Source of the DNA: Diphasiastrum complanatum
Taxonomy: Eukaryota; Streptophyta; Lycopodiopsida; Lycopodiales; Lycopodiaceae
Direction of reading: 5' to 3'
Length of the DNA stretch: 64,000 bases
NCBI GenBank assembly: GCA_029204225.1
Contig: CM055107.1
Location: 17,938,718-18,002,717, forward strand
A program made the translations under genes and the position numbers. This document shows, in pieces, positions 10,736-21,408 of the stretch (positions are counted from its first letter, which is position 1; the number at the start of each line of letters is the position of its first letter). Under the pieces are notes generated by a model. That model did not search any database. It saw only the letters and a list, made by a program, of their open reading frames with translations, and had not been told where the DNA came from.

Positions 10736-11704
10736 TTACACCTTTGGGTCTGGGTAATCTTTTGGTAATGTGGAGGCCGTCAAATGGCTTCCATGTGGGT
10801 CAGCTGATTTTTCATGGTTTTGCTGTTGTTCTTGATGTTGGCGTTGTGCTCTAGTAAGAACTCTAGTAGGTTCGGATGTGATATGACGTGCTGGAAGGAT
10901 CATGTTAGGTTGTTTAGGACAGTCTTTGAAGCTGTGTTTGCAAACACAATCGAGACATTCCGCATGGTACTGGTTTTTGACTTTACAGTCAGCCATGAAA
11001 TGTCTTGTTTCGCCACAGATAAAGCAGTGGTTGCTCATTGGTCCGATGGCGATAGCGCAACCATTTTGGATGGCTAGCCGTGTTGGGTTTTCTGGTGGTG
11101 TGGAATACTCAGCTTGTTTGCACGAACATGAGTTGTCGGTTTGATACTGGTGATGGCTAGATGATGGAATTGATGTATCATGATGATATGAGTGATCGTA
11201 GGAGTTTTCTACCAGGTGTGTGTGGGTAGACTCTCAAGGATGTCTATGTTTTTGTGCTTCTAGATCCTGTTGTCCTCGTGGTGGTGGTCCTAAGAGTGCC
11301 AGTTGTGGTTGAGATTCATGTCTAGGTTGTTTGGGCAACTCCTGTATATGGACCTGGTTGTTTCGTGGTGGATATGGCATGTGTTGTTGTTGTGAAACAA
11401 ATGGTTGTCGAGGAGGTTGATAATGTCCTCCTGACTGGTTGTGAGGCTGATTCCTTGGGTTATAATAGTAATAGATCAAGGAGGTGTCTGGGACCGATCG
11501 GTATGAAGGGCACTCATTGCTAGTGTGTGTACCTTGGTAGTGAGGGCACCACGTGTTCTCTCGTCTATGATGGATTTGGCTAGTGGGTAACTGACTTGGC
11601 ATCGAACTTTGGATAGACTTAAGAGTGTTTTGAAACTCTTTTCTGAGTTTCTTCATCTGTTGTTGGTGTTGCTGGTTAAGCAAAACTCCATCTGTGTCTT
11701 CCAT
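10736..11704 (-). pseudogene. gypsy-B gag C-terminus with zinc knuckles
   Basis: 11234-11704 (minus) starts with a Gln/Lys-rich coiled-coil-like segment, then a Cys/His cluster (WCPHYQGTHTSNECP) and a long Pro/Gln-rich linker. After a stop, 10736-11038 carries a CCHC-like knuckle (CFICGETRHFMADC) and a second Cys-rich cluster. The coil resembles the gag tail of gypsy-C at 13512-13754, so the two are related. The usual gag capsid helices are missing upstream: the leader repeats start directly before this frame, suggesting the capsid part was lost. Confidence 0.7.
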
Positions 11705-11750
11705 AACTGTTCTGAAATTTCACTAAAATGCTCCAGTTAATGGAACACGT

Positions 11751-12042
11751 CGGTTGAGATGAGATTCGAGCAGAGTGCTCCGGTTGAGATTTGAGCAGAG
11801 TACTCCGGTTGAGATCTGAACAGAGTGCTCCGGTTGAGATCTGAATAGAGTGCTCCGGTTGAGATGTAATGGAACACGTCGGTTGAGATGCGAGCAAGTG
11901 CTTCAGTTGAGATTTTAGCAGAGTGCTCTAGTTGAGATCTAATGGAACACGTCGATTGAGATGCGAGGAAGTGCTCCGGTTGAGATTAGGACTGTAAGGG
12001 TTCGGTTGAGATGTAAAGGTTTCCTTCGGTCGAGATGTCAAA
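11751..12042 (-). repeat. 24-26 bp minisatellite in the gypsy-B leader
   Basis: About twelve imperfect tandem units, each starting CGGTTGAGAT on the plus strand and usually ending in GAGTGCTC or AACACGT. Two unit types alternate. The array lies between the primer site and gag. The CAGTTGAGAT word of these units also occurs in the left-edge element near 1185 and 1212. Confidence 0.85.
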
Positions 12043-12354
12043 GAGATGTTCATTCAAAATTTGGAGTTATTACTCCGGTTGATATTTGAACGATGAGTGG
12101 TGGTTGAGGTGTAACTCAGAACATGTTAGGATTTTGAAGATGTGGTTCGGTCGAGAGGTATGAGGTGGTGGTCCGGTCTAGACTTGAGCCGTGGAGCTCG
12201 GCTTGGTGCGGATCGTGAGACTCTGGTTAAGAAACGAGCAGGACGTCGGCCAAGACCGAAGTGATGAGCTCGACAATGAACGTGTAGGAGCTCTCAAGGC
12301 GATTGTGTCGCAACACAATTGAATGAGATATGGCTTGGTTTAAAGTGTGTGTAG

Positions 12355-12370
12355 CTGTGGAACGGTGCCA
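12355..12370 (-). other. Primer-binding site of gypsy-B
   Basis: On the minus strand TGGCACCGTTCCACAG starts two bases after the LTR end. It resembles the TGGCGCCGTTG-type primer sites of plant Athila/Tat gypsy elements and the better preserved site of gypsy-C at 15507-15524. Confidence 0.6.
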
Positions 12371-12372
12371 AA

Positions 12373-13481
12373 TGTTCACTGATTCACTGAATCTGTGAAC
12401 ACGTTCTTTTTATCTCTTTCTTCTTCTTGGATTACTTTACTTCTATTGTTACAGTTCTTTGTGGTTCTTCTTCTTATTAGAACTGTTACATAGCAGAAGC
12501 ATTACTCAGGTTTAAACATGTATTCCCAGCCTGTCAGTGGGTAACTCCAATCCGATACTCAATTACATATGTAACCAGACAAAGCTCAAAAAGATCAACG
12601 TTCAATACAGAGAGCAATCCTACCACTAACTACTAAATCAGATTACAATCAAGAACCAGATTAACTACTGAAACAAGAAATAAGATTCAAGAAACTAGAT
12701 TCCTAACAACATTTTAACAATCTAAGAATCAAGAAACACTCATCACTTGATGCTTAGACTACTCAGGAACAATCAAGAACTGGGTTGTAAGGGAGTATGC
12801 AAGATCTATATCACAAACCAGCCTATCTAGTTTACTTGAATGCTGATTACTACAAGATTCCACAAACAAGAACTGAATGCTAATCCACAACTAAGCAAGA
12901 AACAAGAAACAAGAACCTAGTTAATCCACAATGCAAAGGAATCAAACATGCTCATAGAAATCTCACTCAAGGGCATTGCCATGAACAAGGAGCTAAGCTA
13001 TCATCAAGAACTCGTGGAGGATCCTCTTTATTTGCTCAAGAGAACTTGACAACACAATCAAAGCTCCCTCACAAGAGAGGGGGGCCCTTAAATAAGCAAG
13101 AAGGCTGCCCATGTGGAGCCCATGTGGCAATTCCACTAAATTAGAATCACATGTGGAATTTGCCCTTCCACTAAGGGTCACCATCAAAAGGTGGCTCACT
13201 CTAACTAATTTAAGGGAGGTCTACCTTTATTTACAATGCCTAGGAAACATTACTAGCTCCTACATGGTCATTCCTTCTTTGGGATACACCATGTAGGCTC
13301 ACATAGTTAACTCACTGTCTTCCTAGCTAGGATTTCCTCGGCTCTCATGCTTGGCTCTCAGCTTCTTCTGCTCTCTTCCTTCTGAGACCTCCTCGGTCAT
13401 GGGTGAGAGATAACTTGTGTCTTTAGCTTGGCTTGGCTCTTGGAGATTCCCTAGAATCTGTTACCATGTGCATATTGAACA
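12373..13481 (-). repeat. 5' LTR of gypsy-B
   Basis: Inferred 1109-bp LTR. On the plus strand it starts TGTTCAC beside the primer site and ends TGAACA at 13481, so the termini are inverted (TGTTCA/TGAACA) with TG and CA ends. A TATA-like ttatttaag (minus strand) lies near 13088-13096, the expected position for LTR transcription. No partner LTR is in the window, so the outer boundary rests on the inverted termini alone. Confidence 0.6.
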
Positions 13482-13499
13482 CCATACATTTTCGCGATG

Positions 13500-14450
13500 A
13501 GGATATTGTAGCTAGTTTTGTTCCGGTAGATTGGGCATTGATGTTACAGCTCCTTCTAAGGCTTTCAGTTTTTGATCAAACTGTGCCGTAAGTTGCTCCA
13601 TCTGCTGTTTGTGTAATTTTGTCATATGTTTCAACAACAGTCCTGTGGATAGAGTAGAAGCATTTGATGATGACAATGCTATCGAGGGAGTAGGAGTATG
13701 GGTGGATGGATATTCGTCGTCTGATCCCTCATCCTCTTCCCACCACATTATCATCGCATGATCGGGAGTTAGGACTGCACTGCACTCGGATCATAGATGT
13801 TTGACCTGTTCAATATAGACCCTGACCCTTTCACTTTTTCCCATCTTGACCTTGCTGAGCAGGAAAAACGGGTCTTCTAGGAACTTCCTTGGTTTAAAGC
13901 GTGTGATGAGAGCCGCTTTGACCGCTTCCCAGGTGGATTTCTCTTTCTCTGACAAACTAAAAAACCAATCTTGAGCCACCACTACTAGGGACATGGGGAA
14001 CAACATCAACTTCTCTACAGTGTCCGATCGCGGAGGAAGCGGATGGGATCTGACGATCCGTCATATTTTGGTATCTCCATCCGAGGTGCCCTCTAGACTG
14101 CTTGCAAGGGAGCGACAGGTACGAGTTGACCCATTGGATCCATTGGCATTGGTTCTGATTCTGCCTCTTGTTGCGCAGCTATAATCTGAGAAGGTGTGGT
14201 GTTTGATTCACTGTCCTTCTTGCTACTGATCGTCCAGATTTCAAATTCATCTGATGGTGGGATCCAAGATAGTTGGATCTTACTTGTATAGTGGGATACA
14301 ATCTGGATCTTATGGATCTGATCAAATTGATAGGTCGATGTTGAGGATTCAGGCCTTGTATGGTGGTTTTTCCTTGATTACTTTTTACCCCTTGCACTGA
14401 TTGTCCTGAGATTTTGATAGTAGCTAGATTTGATGCAGATCGTTCCACTG
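13500..14450 (-). pseudogene. gypsy-C gag (retrotransposon gag domain), interrupted
   Basis: Minus-strand gag in pieces. 14179-14448 is an N-terminal basic stretch. 13791-14009 is the conserved retrotransposon gag core, with the AQDWFFSLSEKEKSTW segment followed by a KAALITRFKP segment. 13512-13754 is an acidic/Ser-Thr linker and a coiled-coil tail. Stops separate the parts. The frame ends close to the gypsy-B LTR at 13481, so gypsy-B probably inserted at the 3' end of this gag. The rest of gypsy-C is not visible. Confidence 0.8.
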
Positions 14451-15240
14451 ATCTAGTCTTTGAGGGTTCTTTAGTGCGAGGGTTGACTATGCGAGGGTTC
14501 TTTAGCTATTTTGCAGACAAAAAATCTTGATATCTCTCAGATCATTGGGAAGTAACTCTCGCAAGGATCACGGGAGCTGAATATGACTCTAAAAATCTCT
14601 GCGAGAGTTAACTCTCGTATTAAGTGAAGATTTCACCGTTTGGGAGGGTTCAAAACCACTAATTTGGCTTTATCTTCTCCAATAATCAGTACTAACTCTT
14701 GCAGGCTTCATCACTAATGGAAATTGTCATTCGAGATCGATTGGAGTGGTCTGCGAGAGTTCTCTTTGGATGGATTTGTTGGATCTTCACTATTTAGTGA
14801 CTTTTTAACACTTAAAACCCAATTTTCTACTCACTGGAATCACACTAACTCTTGCAGACTCTTCTGTATCCTGGTCTCACTAATTCTCTACGAGGGTTCT
14901 TGCCCACTGGAACCAAAAATTTTAGTGTCTGCGAGGGTTCTTTGGTAATTTTTCATCCTTTTTCCACTGGGAACTCTTGCACAAGCACTTAGACAGTAAA
15001 ATAACTCTCGCAAGCTTCTCTGTGTCCTGGTCTCACTGAGATGGAACTTCAGAGGGCTTTGCAAGAGTTCTGGTGAAGATTTGCATTTTTTTTTATTTTT
15101 TTACAAGGGTTATTTGAATTTCTATGATTTTTTCTCTGTTTTTTGCCAATTGCTTGGAACTAACTCTTGCAGGCTTCTATGCAGGTCTGGGACAGTACCT
15201 TGGAGCTGCTGCCAGTCGTGCGAGGGTTAGCTCTCACTGA
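14451..15240. repeat. Cluster of a 10-bp word in both orientations in the gypsy-C leader
   Basis: The word TGCRAGRGTT (or its complement AACYCTYGCA) occurs about fifteen times in 790 bp, for example near 14475, 14490, 14556, 14601 (both orientations back to back), 14694, 14752, 14849, 14892, 14931, 15002, 15061, 15160 and 15219. Spacing is irregular. It lies between the primer site and gag of gypsy-C. Confidence 0.75.
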
Positions 15241-15506
15241 TTTTGGAAAAAACAAAATTTGATGAAAAATTTGGCTCTTTTTCCCTCCAAAATGCAGATT
15301 GGTGTGTTTTTTTGGTTGGTTTGGATTTCAAGACCTTAGAGGCTGTTCAGGGCGTCTTCTACCCTCTAACACCTCCTCCGCTAGCTGTGAACAGTCCAAA
15401 CATAGAAAAATACAAAAAACTAACTCTAAACACCCAAAAATCTACCTAAAACTACTCCAAAAAGCAAGAAATAGCTAAAATGCAGCTACTAGTGAGTGAA
15501 AACCTA

Positions 15507-15524
15507 TCCCCAGCAATGGCGCCA
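15507..15524 (-). other. Primer-binding site of gypsy-C
   Basis: Minus-strand TGGCGCCATTGCTGGGGA starts one base inside the LTR end. It closely matches the TGGCGCC-type primer sites of plant Athila/Tat-like gypsy elements. Confidence 0.85.
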
Positions 15525-15525
15525 C

Positions 15526-16334
15526 TGTAGGGTTGATGGTCTCTCGTCGTAGTAGCCCTCTCGCCTATCAACAAGGGTTAGAACACTGGATAGGTACTTA
15601 ACTATGTAAAGATGCAACTTCTAGATAGTTCTCTACTTTTTTCCTAACACTAGCACCACTAACACTACTCACCCCTAACTCTACTCCACTAAACTAACAT
15701 TTATCATGACTTTAGAAAATGAAGAGAAGAGTAGAAGAGATAGAGGGAAGAAGAGAGAAAGAGAGTGAGGGTGGAGGTTAGCTCAAATGTTCCTTATGCT
15801 TGCTAATGGAAAAACATTCACTATCACAACCAAAAACATGTAAACTAGAAACAAATAGAAAGTACAACCAAAAGCATTAGCAAGTAGTGAATAGCAAATG
15901 AGGATGCTTCTCTCTGAGTTTGGTAGAGTTTCCTCCTTCTCAATAAACATGCAAATAGAGTACAAATGGTGTCTTTTTATAAATGGGGAAGGCCCTTGCC
16001 CCAAAATTCCATTGGCTAATATGTACATTGATCCTAACCATTCATCTTGGACCCAACTTAATCCAAGGGTCCACAAAAAGTACATTAGAATTCACAAGAT
16101 TCATGTGAGTCCAAAGTTGGACCCAACTCTAAAATAATAAACTTCTAAGTTTAAAATGACTTTGGGCCTCAAGTTTTATTTTAATTACAAGGGGCCCAAG
16201 TCCATTATTTCTATTTACAATCATCTTGCGTGCTCCTTGGGTCATGGACTTATACGCGCATGAAGCCATGCCCTTACAACACATTTATTGACTCATTTCC
16301 TTTTATTAGCTCTATGTTGGGAATACCCCCAACA
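15526..16334 (-). repeat. 5' LTR of gypsy-C
   Basis: 809 bp on the minus strand, starting TGTTGGGGGT and ending CAACCCTACA beside the primer site. A TATA box (TTTATAAAAAGA, minus strand) lies near 15970. The first 20 bases form an inverted repeat, as in many plant gypsy LTRs. Its outer end at 16334 falls inside the R1 repeat copy, so gypsy-C inserted into R1. Confidence 0.8.
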
Positions 16335-16533
16335 TACCTACCACCATCCCACAACACAAAACCACATGAGTTAGTATGTGAGAAAGACATGTGTCAACGC
16401 TGATTGTCAATTGTTATCCATGTATAAAATAAGCATTGCTACTTAACAACTTGGTTGAAATGAAAAATTCATAGTCCAATCTTCTCATTCATTTGTGGAA
16501 TTTTAGCGATAGGCTAAGCCGTCATATTACCGT

Positions 16534-16993
16534 ATCAGAGCGCAAGCCATGCTTATCAGTGGAACTGGCGTTAGTCCATATCAGTTATTAATCTTTAATA
16601 TACATCAGATCAACGATAGGATGCTTTTAAACATGTGCAAATTGTTGTCTTGAAAAGATTTTTGGATTGAGCAAGGACACACGTACAACGATATTAGGGA
16701 AAATCGATGCCATACTAACTCGTGGACCCATAAATGGGTCATGTAATGGTGTCATAACCCTTGAGCATATCTATGCTTTCCAAGGGTGTTCAAGCTCGAT
16801 TACTAGTTTAATTCCTAGTGTAAACTTGAAATGGAAAATGCATATTTTATGTAGTTATTTAGGCTGCTGAAAAGAGAAAAAAAAATAATAAAGTCTTTGG
16901 CTTGTATAATCTCCATTAGTATGTTAGGGCAATTCCACGCCATACTAACATAAGAGACTATAATGACCCTTGCACAAATCCATGTGTTTCAAG
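16534..16993 (-). other. Five-hairpin array of R1 copy C
   Basis: In minus-strand order: (1) stem CTTG/CAAG, bulge AAA, inner stem CACA/TGTG, loop TGGATT at 16969-16993; (2) ATGTTAG/CTAACAT, bulge TAT, GGCG/TGCC, loop TGGAAT at 16921-16951; (3) CCCTTG/CAAGGG with AGCA/TGCT and loop TAGATA at 16758-16786; (4) TTAG/CTAA, bulge TAT, GGCA/TTCC, loop TCGATT at 16694-16718; (5) a weaker ATAAG/CTGAT fold at 16534-16556. The same five occur in the same order in copies A and B. Confidence 0.75.
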
Positions 16994-17751
16994 AGTATTT
17001 TAAGCCAAACATGAGTGCCATTAAATGTCATGGATTAAGTTGATGCTACTTTGAACCCTATAGTGTAAGCAATAAGAGAGCTACGTTTAGAAGTAGAATA
17101 CACTTATGTAATTGAAGAAAAAGTTGTTTGAATAAAGTCTTTGATAGGTCAAGGTTGTAATACTCTTAGCTAGCATTGATAAAGCTCATACCTGGATAGA
17201 GGTGGAAGCGTTATCCTACGAAGATACCATGAAATATTCGCGACTATTGAATCTTCATGCATTATCACGACAATACTTTATGCACGAGTACATATCATTC
17301 AAACCATATTTATGAGACATCTGCATATGGTTTAAACGTTATTACCTAGTGCCAATGATACGATAAAAAGCATCGTTCCCTTCATTTATTGTAAAAACAC
17401 TGACCTGTGATGAGCTTACGGTTCAATCTTAACCAATGCAAAGCATAATTTACTGGTAGAATGGTCAATGAGAGGCCTTTCATCACAAAGTGGCAATCAA
17501 CTTTGTGAGTAAAAGTTACGGTTCTGTTCACTGCTAGTTTATGAAGGCAATGCTTGAGTAGTAAGGTAAAAGAGATTAGCAATTGCATTATCTATTGCAC
17601 GTGCAAAGAGTGTACTGTTTTAATGACATATTAGCCAATAGAGAACGTAGGTGGATCGCTACATTAGCATGTCTGTTAGGTACGTAAAAAGCCATCTGGC
17701 TGTGGGCCACATATAGCTCATTGCATGTGTAAAAAAAGAGCAATAAAAAAT

Positions 17752-17868
17752 TATACTCCACAAAGGCGGCTGTCTGCCGTGATGGCTGTTAGCGCCTATC
17801 CTCACATAAAGATTTTGATTATACTTCACAAAAGTGGCTGTCTGCCATGATGGCTATCAGCGCCTACC
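17752..17868 (+). repeat. Two direct copies of a ~49-bp sequence
   Basis: 17752-17800 and 17820-17868 are near-identical (TATACT.CACAAA, GGCTGTCTGCC, TGATGGCT, AGCGCCTA). They lie inside R1 copy C. GCCATCATGGC within each unit can fold on itself. Confidence 0.7.
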
Positions 17869-18326
17869 CTAACACTCTGAAGGTATGCAAAAATGCAATT
17901 TTAAAGCTATACTGACAGCTACTGTCATCAGCGCATTATGGGCTATCAAAACTTTATGTTGGTAATGCGATTTCAACCCAAAAACAATGGTTATTTAGTA
18001 CAATAGTAAGGAGAAGAAAAAAATGCAATGGCTCCACTCTCATAAATGATAGTAGAATGTCTACTGACACGCACAACCAAAAGTGGAATAAAAAACAGTA
18101 AGTCTATCGCATTCGTACTGCATAATGCTTTGAGAAATGAGATTGTTCTTGTAACGGTAGAAAAGGATTGTACTTTGCAAGTACAACTCTTTAACACATT
18201 GATTGTTGTACCATGGGAGAAAGCATGTCAATGGGCAAGCCACATCATTTTAGGGGCAAGGTAGTTGCCGATCCCTCATTGGAGCATTTTTTAAAAAGTT
18301 CATCGAATTTGGTGCGCTAAGCCAAA

Positions 18327-19000
18327 TTGAGCGGGGGAGTGTTTGAAACTTTTTTGGTTATACTTTAAAGTTGACTTTTAAAAGTTCAAATTGCTCTATA
18401 AGCTTTTCATTGGGCCTCATTAAGGTGCTATAGGAGCAATACATTTGGTAACAATCTGTTGATTTCTTGGCATCATCTGGCTGGGATACTCTTTGTTGTG
18501 AACAATAGCCGCGTGAAGAAGAATTATCCTTAGGATGCGAAGACTGATCCTAATAGAGCAATGATTTATTCTTTGTTCGATATGTGCAAGCGAGAGGTTG
18601 TTATAACAACAACACCTTGTGTTGGTTAATAGACAAGTTTATATTTTACTTGTTAAGGCACCTTGCGGCTTATGGCAATTTGCGGCTTATCCCATCTTAT
18701 GTCTTATGACATTTGTGGTTTTTGGTGGTCTTTCATGGTCTTACGATGTTTGGTGGTCTTATGGTGTTTGGTGGTCTTTCGTGGTCTTAAGATGTTTTGT
18801 GGTTACTTGATTGCATCAATGTAATTTGTTGCTCGTGCAGGTGCCTTCTTCACGCACTTAATGGCAATTGTACATGGTGTCTTTTTTAGGGTTGTTTTGT
18901 TTTGTAAGCGGAGGATTATACGTGTCATTCATCTGGTGTTGTACTTGTTTTCATTTTACTGTGTGTAGGATTAAGAATGCATTAAAAGGCAAGTAGCACA
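18327..19000 (+). other. Possible copia polypurine tract and truncated LTR
   Basis: The tract GCGGGGGAG at 18331-18339 is followed by TGTTTGAAAC at 18340, the arrangement seen at a copia 3' LTR. The bases before it do not give a clear RNase H end, and no partner LTR exists in the window. 18640-18800 is a low-complexity GGTGGTCTTNNGGTGTTT-like repeat. No gene is visible. Confidence 0.3.
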
Positions 19001-19254
19001 AGTCGAATCAGAAGCCGTCAGAAGCCGACCCATAGTCAAGAGTAGTCAACAAATCCTCAAAAAAGAAGATGTTATGCAAGTATTTCAAGTGCACCAACCA
19101 CAAGATTCAAGACTACTAGAAATTGAAAACAAAGAACAAAATGAAGAAGCAGTTGAATCAACATTGCAGCTCACATCCAGAATAGATGTTCGACTAAAAC
19201 CCTCTTAGGTAAAATATCTTGTAAAGTTTGGATAGGATCCAAACTCTTAGTAAA

Positions 19255-19585
19255 TAACCTCAGAGTATTCAGATGCATCACCTACGCATAGATCTCGAAA
19301 GAGGCTAGGAAGAAATTGGACTTCCAGAATCTGAAATCCATGTTCTTTGGCTATGTTCCTTCAGACAAAACCTACAAGCTGCATGATCCTGATACCTCAA
19401 AGATATTCTTTAGTAGGGGCGTTATCTTTATCAAGGATCAATTCATTGATCTAAAAGGCAAGAGCAAAATTCCATGCAAACTATGTGACTACTCTTGCCA
19501 TCAACACGACAATTCAAGCCTCATCATCATCATCAAAGTCTCTTTCATGTACAATGGGAATGATCATAATATATGTAGAAGATAG
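19255..19585 (+). pseudogene. copia integrase C-terminal fragment
   Basis: Encodes the segment after the integrase core: LRVFRCITYA, a stop, then KEARKKLDFQNLKSMFFGYV, YKLHDPDTSKIFFSRGVIF. This matches the conserved FLGY...SRDV block of copia elements. No catalytic core or RT is attached. Confidence 0.75.
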
Positions 19586-19599
19586 AAATGAGTATTTTT

Positions 19600-19911
19600 C
19601 CATTTAGAAACTAGAGACAAATCCTTGTTGTTTTTACCATTTGTGTTGTGATTTTATGCATGGAATGCTATCAATAGTTAATGTACTTCACTCTCCTTTC
19701 ACTATCCATACTGTGATAGGTTTTCACATGTGTGAGGCCGCCCATCCACTAAATTGATTAGATTAATTGCTGTTCTTGCTAGTTAAATGCATGTTTTGAT
19801 CTATATCAAGATCTAATCAATAGATTTGTGGAAGATCAATTTAACTAGCATCCAACACCTCTTGTGGATCGATTGAAGATCCATTTATGGTCCTAAAATC
19901 AACAAAATTAA

Positions 19912-19913
<2 letters not shown>
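19600..19913 (+). repeat. Copia LTR-like fragment
   Basis: Resembles the second half of the LTR at 55212-56010: a CACATGTG palindrome near 19723-19735, then CATCCAACACCTCTTGTGGATC and a GGTCC end. It is followed directly by a CT tract. It may be the LTR of the integrase fragment just upstream. Boundaries are uncertain. Confidence 0.5.

Positions 19914-19978
<65 letters not shown>
19914..19978 (+). repeat. (CT)n microsatellite
   Basis: About 65 bp of pure CT dinucleotides. Confidence 0.95.
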
Positions 19979-19979
<1 letters not shown>

Positions 19980-20254
19980 GCGAGATGCTTCTAATAACCA
20001 ATAAGATATGGTTTCGAAGATTTAACAATAAAATGTCAACATGACACATTTGAAAATGAAAGTGGTATTATGATTCTTGAGAAGATGATATAAATGATGG
20101 GAGATAGACAAATAAAACAAAATCTCATCAATTCTGAGATTAATATTAGAACTAGCTAGACAATCTCATTAATCTTAGAACATGGTTTGCTTTCACATCA
20201 ATACACACGTCTACTAGGCAATTTGAAGTAGTTCACTCTTCTTGACTTGAGATT

Positions 20255-20356
<102 letters not shown>

Positions 20357-20360
20357 GTGG

Positions 20361-20621
20361 TTAATGTCTAGTTCTAGGACACATATTAAAATGTATCTTC
20401 TTGTGCTCTTTGTTGATTAAGTAGTATGGCCTAGTAGCAGCTTGTGCTCGAGGGTTGTACCTATACTCAGAGGTATCATGGTCATCCATACTATGTAGAC
20501 AACAATACTTCCCTTGGCATTCAAAGCGCTGTTGTATGTGTGGGCACTCATTTGTGTCGGGAGATTGAAATGAGTGAACACGCTCAAACTCAAATGATCG
20601 AGATCTCTTTGGTCCATGCAC
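20361..20621 (-). pseudogene. Possible gypsy gag zinc-cluster remnant
   Basis: Minus-strand sequence with a Cys/His cluster (NECPHIQQRFECQGKYCC, then HSMDDHDTSEYRYNPRAQ) resembling the Cys-rich part of the gypsy-B gag at 11.5 kb, which also has an NPR-type motif next to it. It is short and isolated. Confidence 0.35.
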
Positions 20622-20639
20622 TACGCCAATCGGATTCGA

Positions 20640-21408
20640 ATTAGAATGGTAAGTTGAATAGCTTGGCTGATTTTATTTTATTCTAACTTTGAAGTCAGTA
20701 GAATCAATATGATAGATTACGTAGACAAACACAAAGTCTAACGAATGTTTTGTTGCGAAAATAAGTCAGACAATTCAGACAAGACCATAAGAGAGCATTA
20801 TCAAACAGAACAATAAAGAAAGAGAAGCATATAATATGCACACCGACATCATTCTGAACTCAATAAGATAATGGATTGATTCATAAAGTAAAGAATACAA
20901 GTCAAGAAATGTGGTGAATACAAGATAATTGTGGTAGTAACCGCATGCTCAAAACTAACTCTTGGTTTTGTAATGGCTACGATGATTCGAAGATCGTTTG
21001 ATAGCTTATTCTAACTCTTTGTCATGATTGAAGAATACAATGCTTGATAGCTTAGTTATCTGATCAATCAAATAATCTGTAATCCGATTCCTTGGATAGA
21101 TAATCAATCTTATAGGTTATATTGTACATTTGTGCATATATATACAAAAGACATAGAGACATTGAGCTTATGTTGTCCGATATGAGTCGTGGTTGAAGTC
21201 ATGGATGTCACTAGGTAGGCAACAGTTGTGGCTGTCGCTAACCAAATAGATGGTGATGTAGCTACAATTACTGTCAAAATGGTTGCACAATAGTAGGAGT
21301 TGCTAGTATAGGTGACGAGATATATTTTGAGTGGTACCACATTGGTTCGATAGTTCGACTATCTTCGATAGTTTGACTATTGCGGAGAGAAAGAGAATAA
21401 ATCCAACA
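20640..21408 (-). repeat. Probable 3' LTR region of a minus-strand copia
   Basis: The minus-strand sequence after the RNase H stop is a purine tract (TAAGGGAAGG) followed by TGTTGGATTTATTC at 21408, a good LTR start. A TATA-like GTATATATATGC (minus) lies near 21135. The other end of the LTR is not identifiable, so the lower coordinate is a guess. Confidence 0.5.

Larger units (their letters stand above)
7542..13481 (-). mobile_element. Truncated, decayed Ty3/gypsy retrotransposon (gypsy-B)
   Basis: Minus-strand element running from a 5' LTR (12373-13481) through a primer site, a repeat-rich leader, gag C-terminus, protease, RT and RNase H. It is cut at 7542, just after the RNase H to integrase linker, by copia-A. 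The integrase core and 3' LTR are not in the window. Many frameshifts and stops make it non-functional. It lies next to the gag of gypsy-C and appears to have inserted into it. Confidence 0.85.
16335..18264 (-). repeat. R1 repeat family, copy C (inverted)
   Basis: Reverse complement of sequence found again at 39.5-41.4 kb and 42.1-44.3 kb. Shared parts include the block at 16342-16425 (minus: CATGGATAACAA ... GGGATGGTGG) and five hairpins at 16969-16993, 16921-16951, 16758-16786, 16694-16718 and 16534-16556. The copy is cut at 16334 by gypsy-C, so the part matching the R1 reading frames is absent. The far side (17.1-18.26 kb) has no long reading frame. Its outer limit is uncertain. Confidence 0.7.

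Noticed and set aside
16534-16993. Hammerhead or other self-cleaving ribozyme in the R1 hairpins
   Set aside because: The CTGATGA and GAAA cores in the right relation are absent; the hairpins have a simple stem-bulge-stem-loop form.
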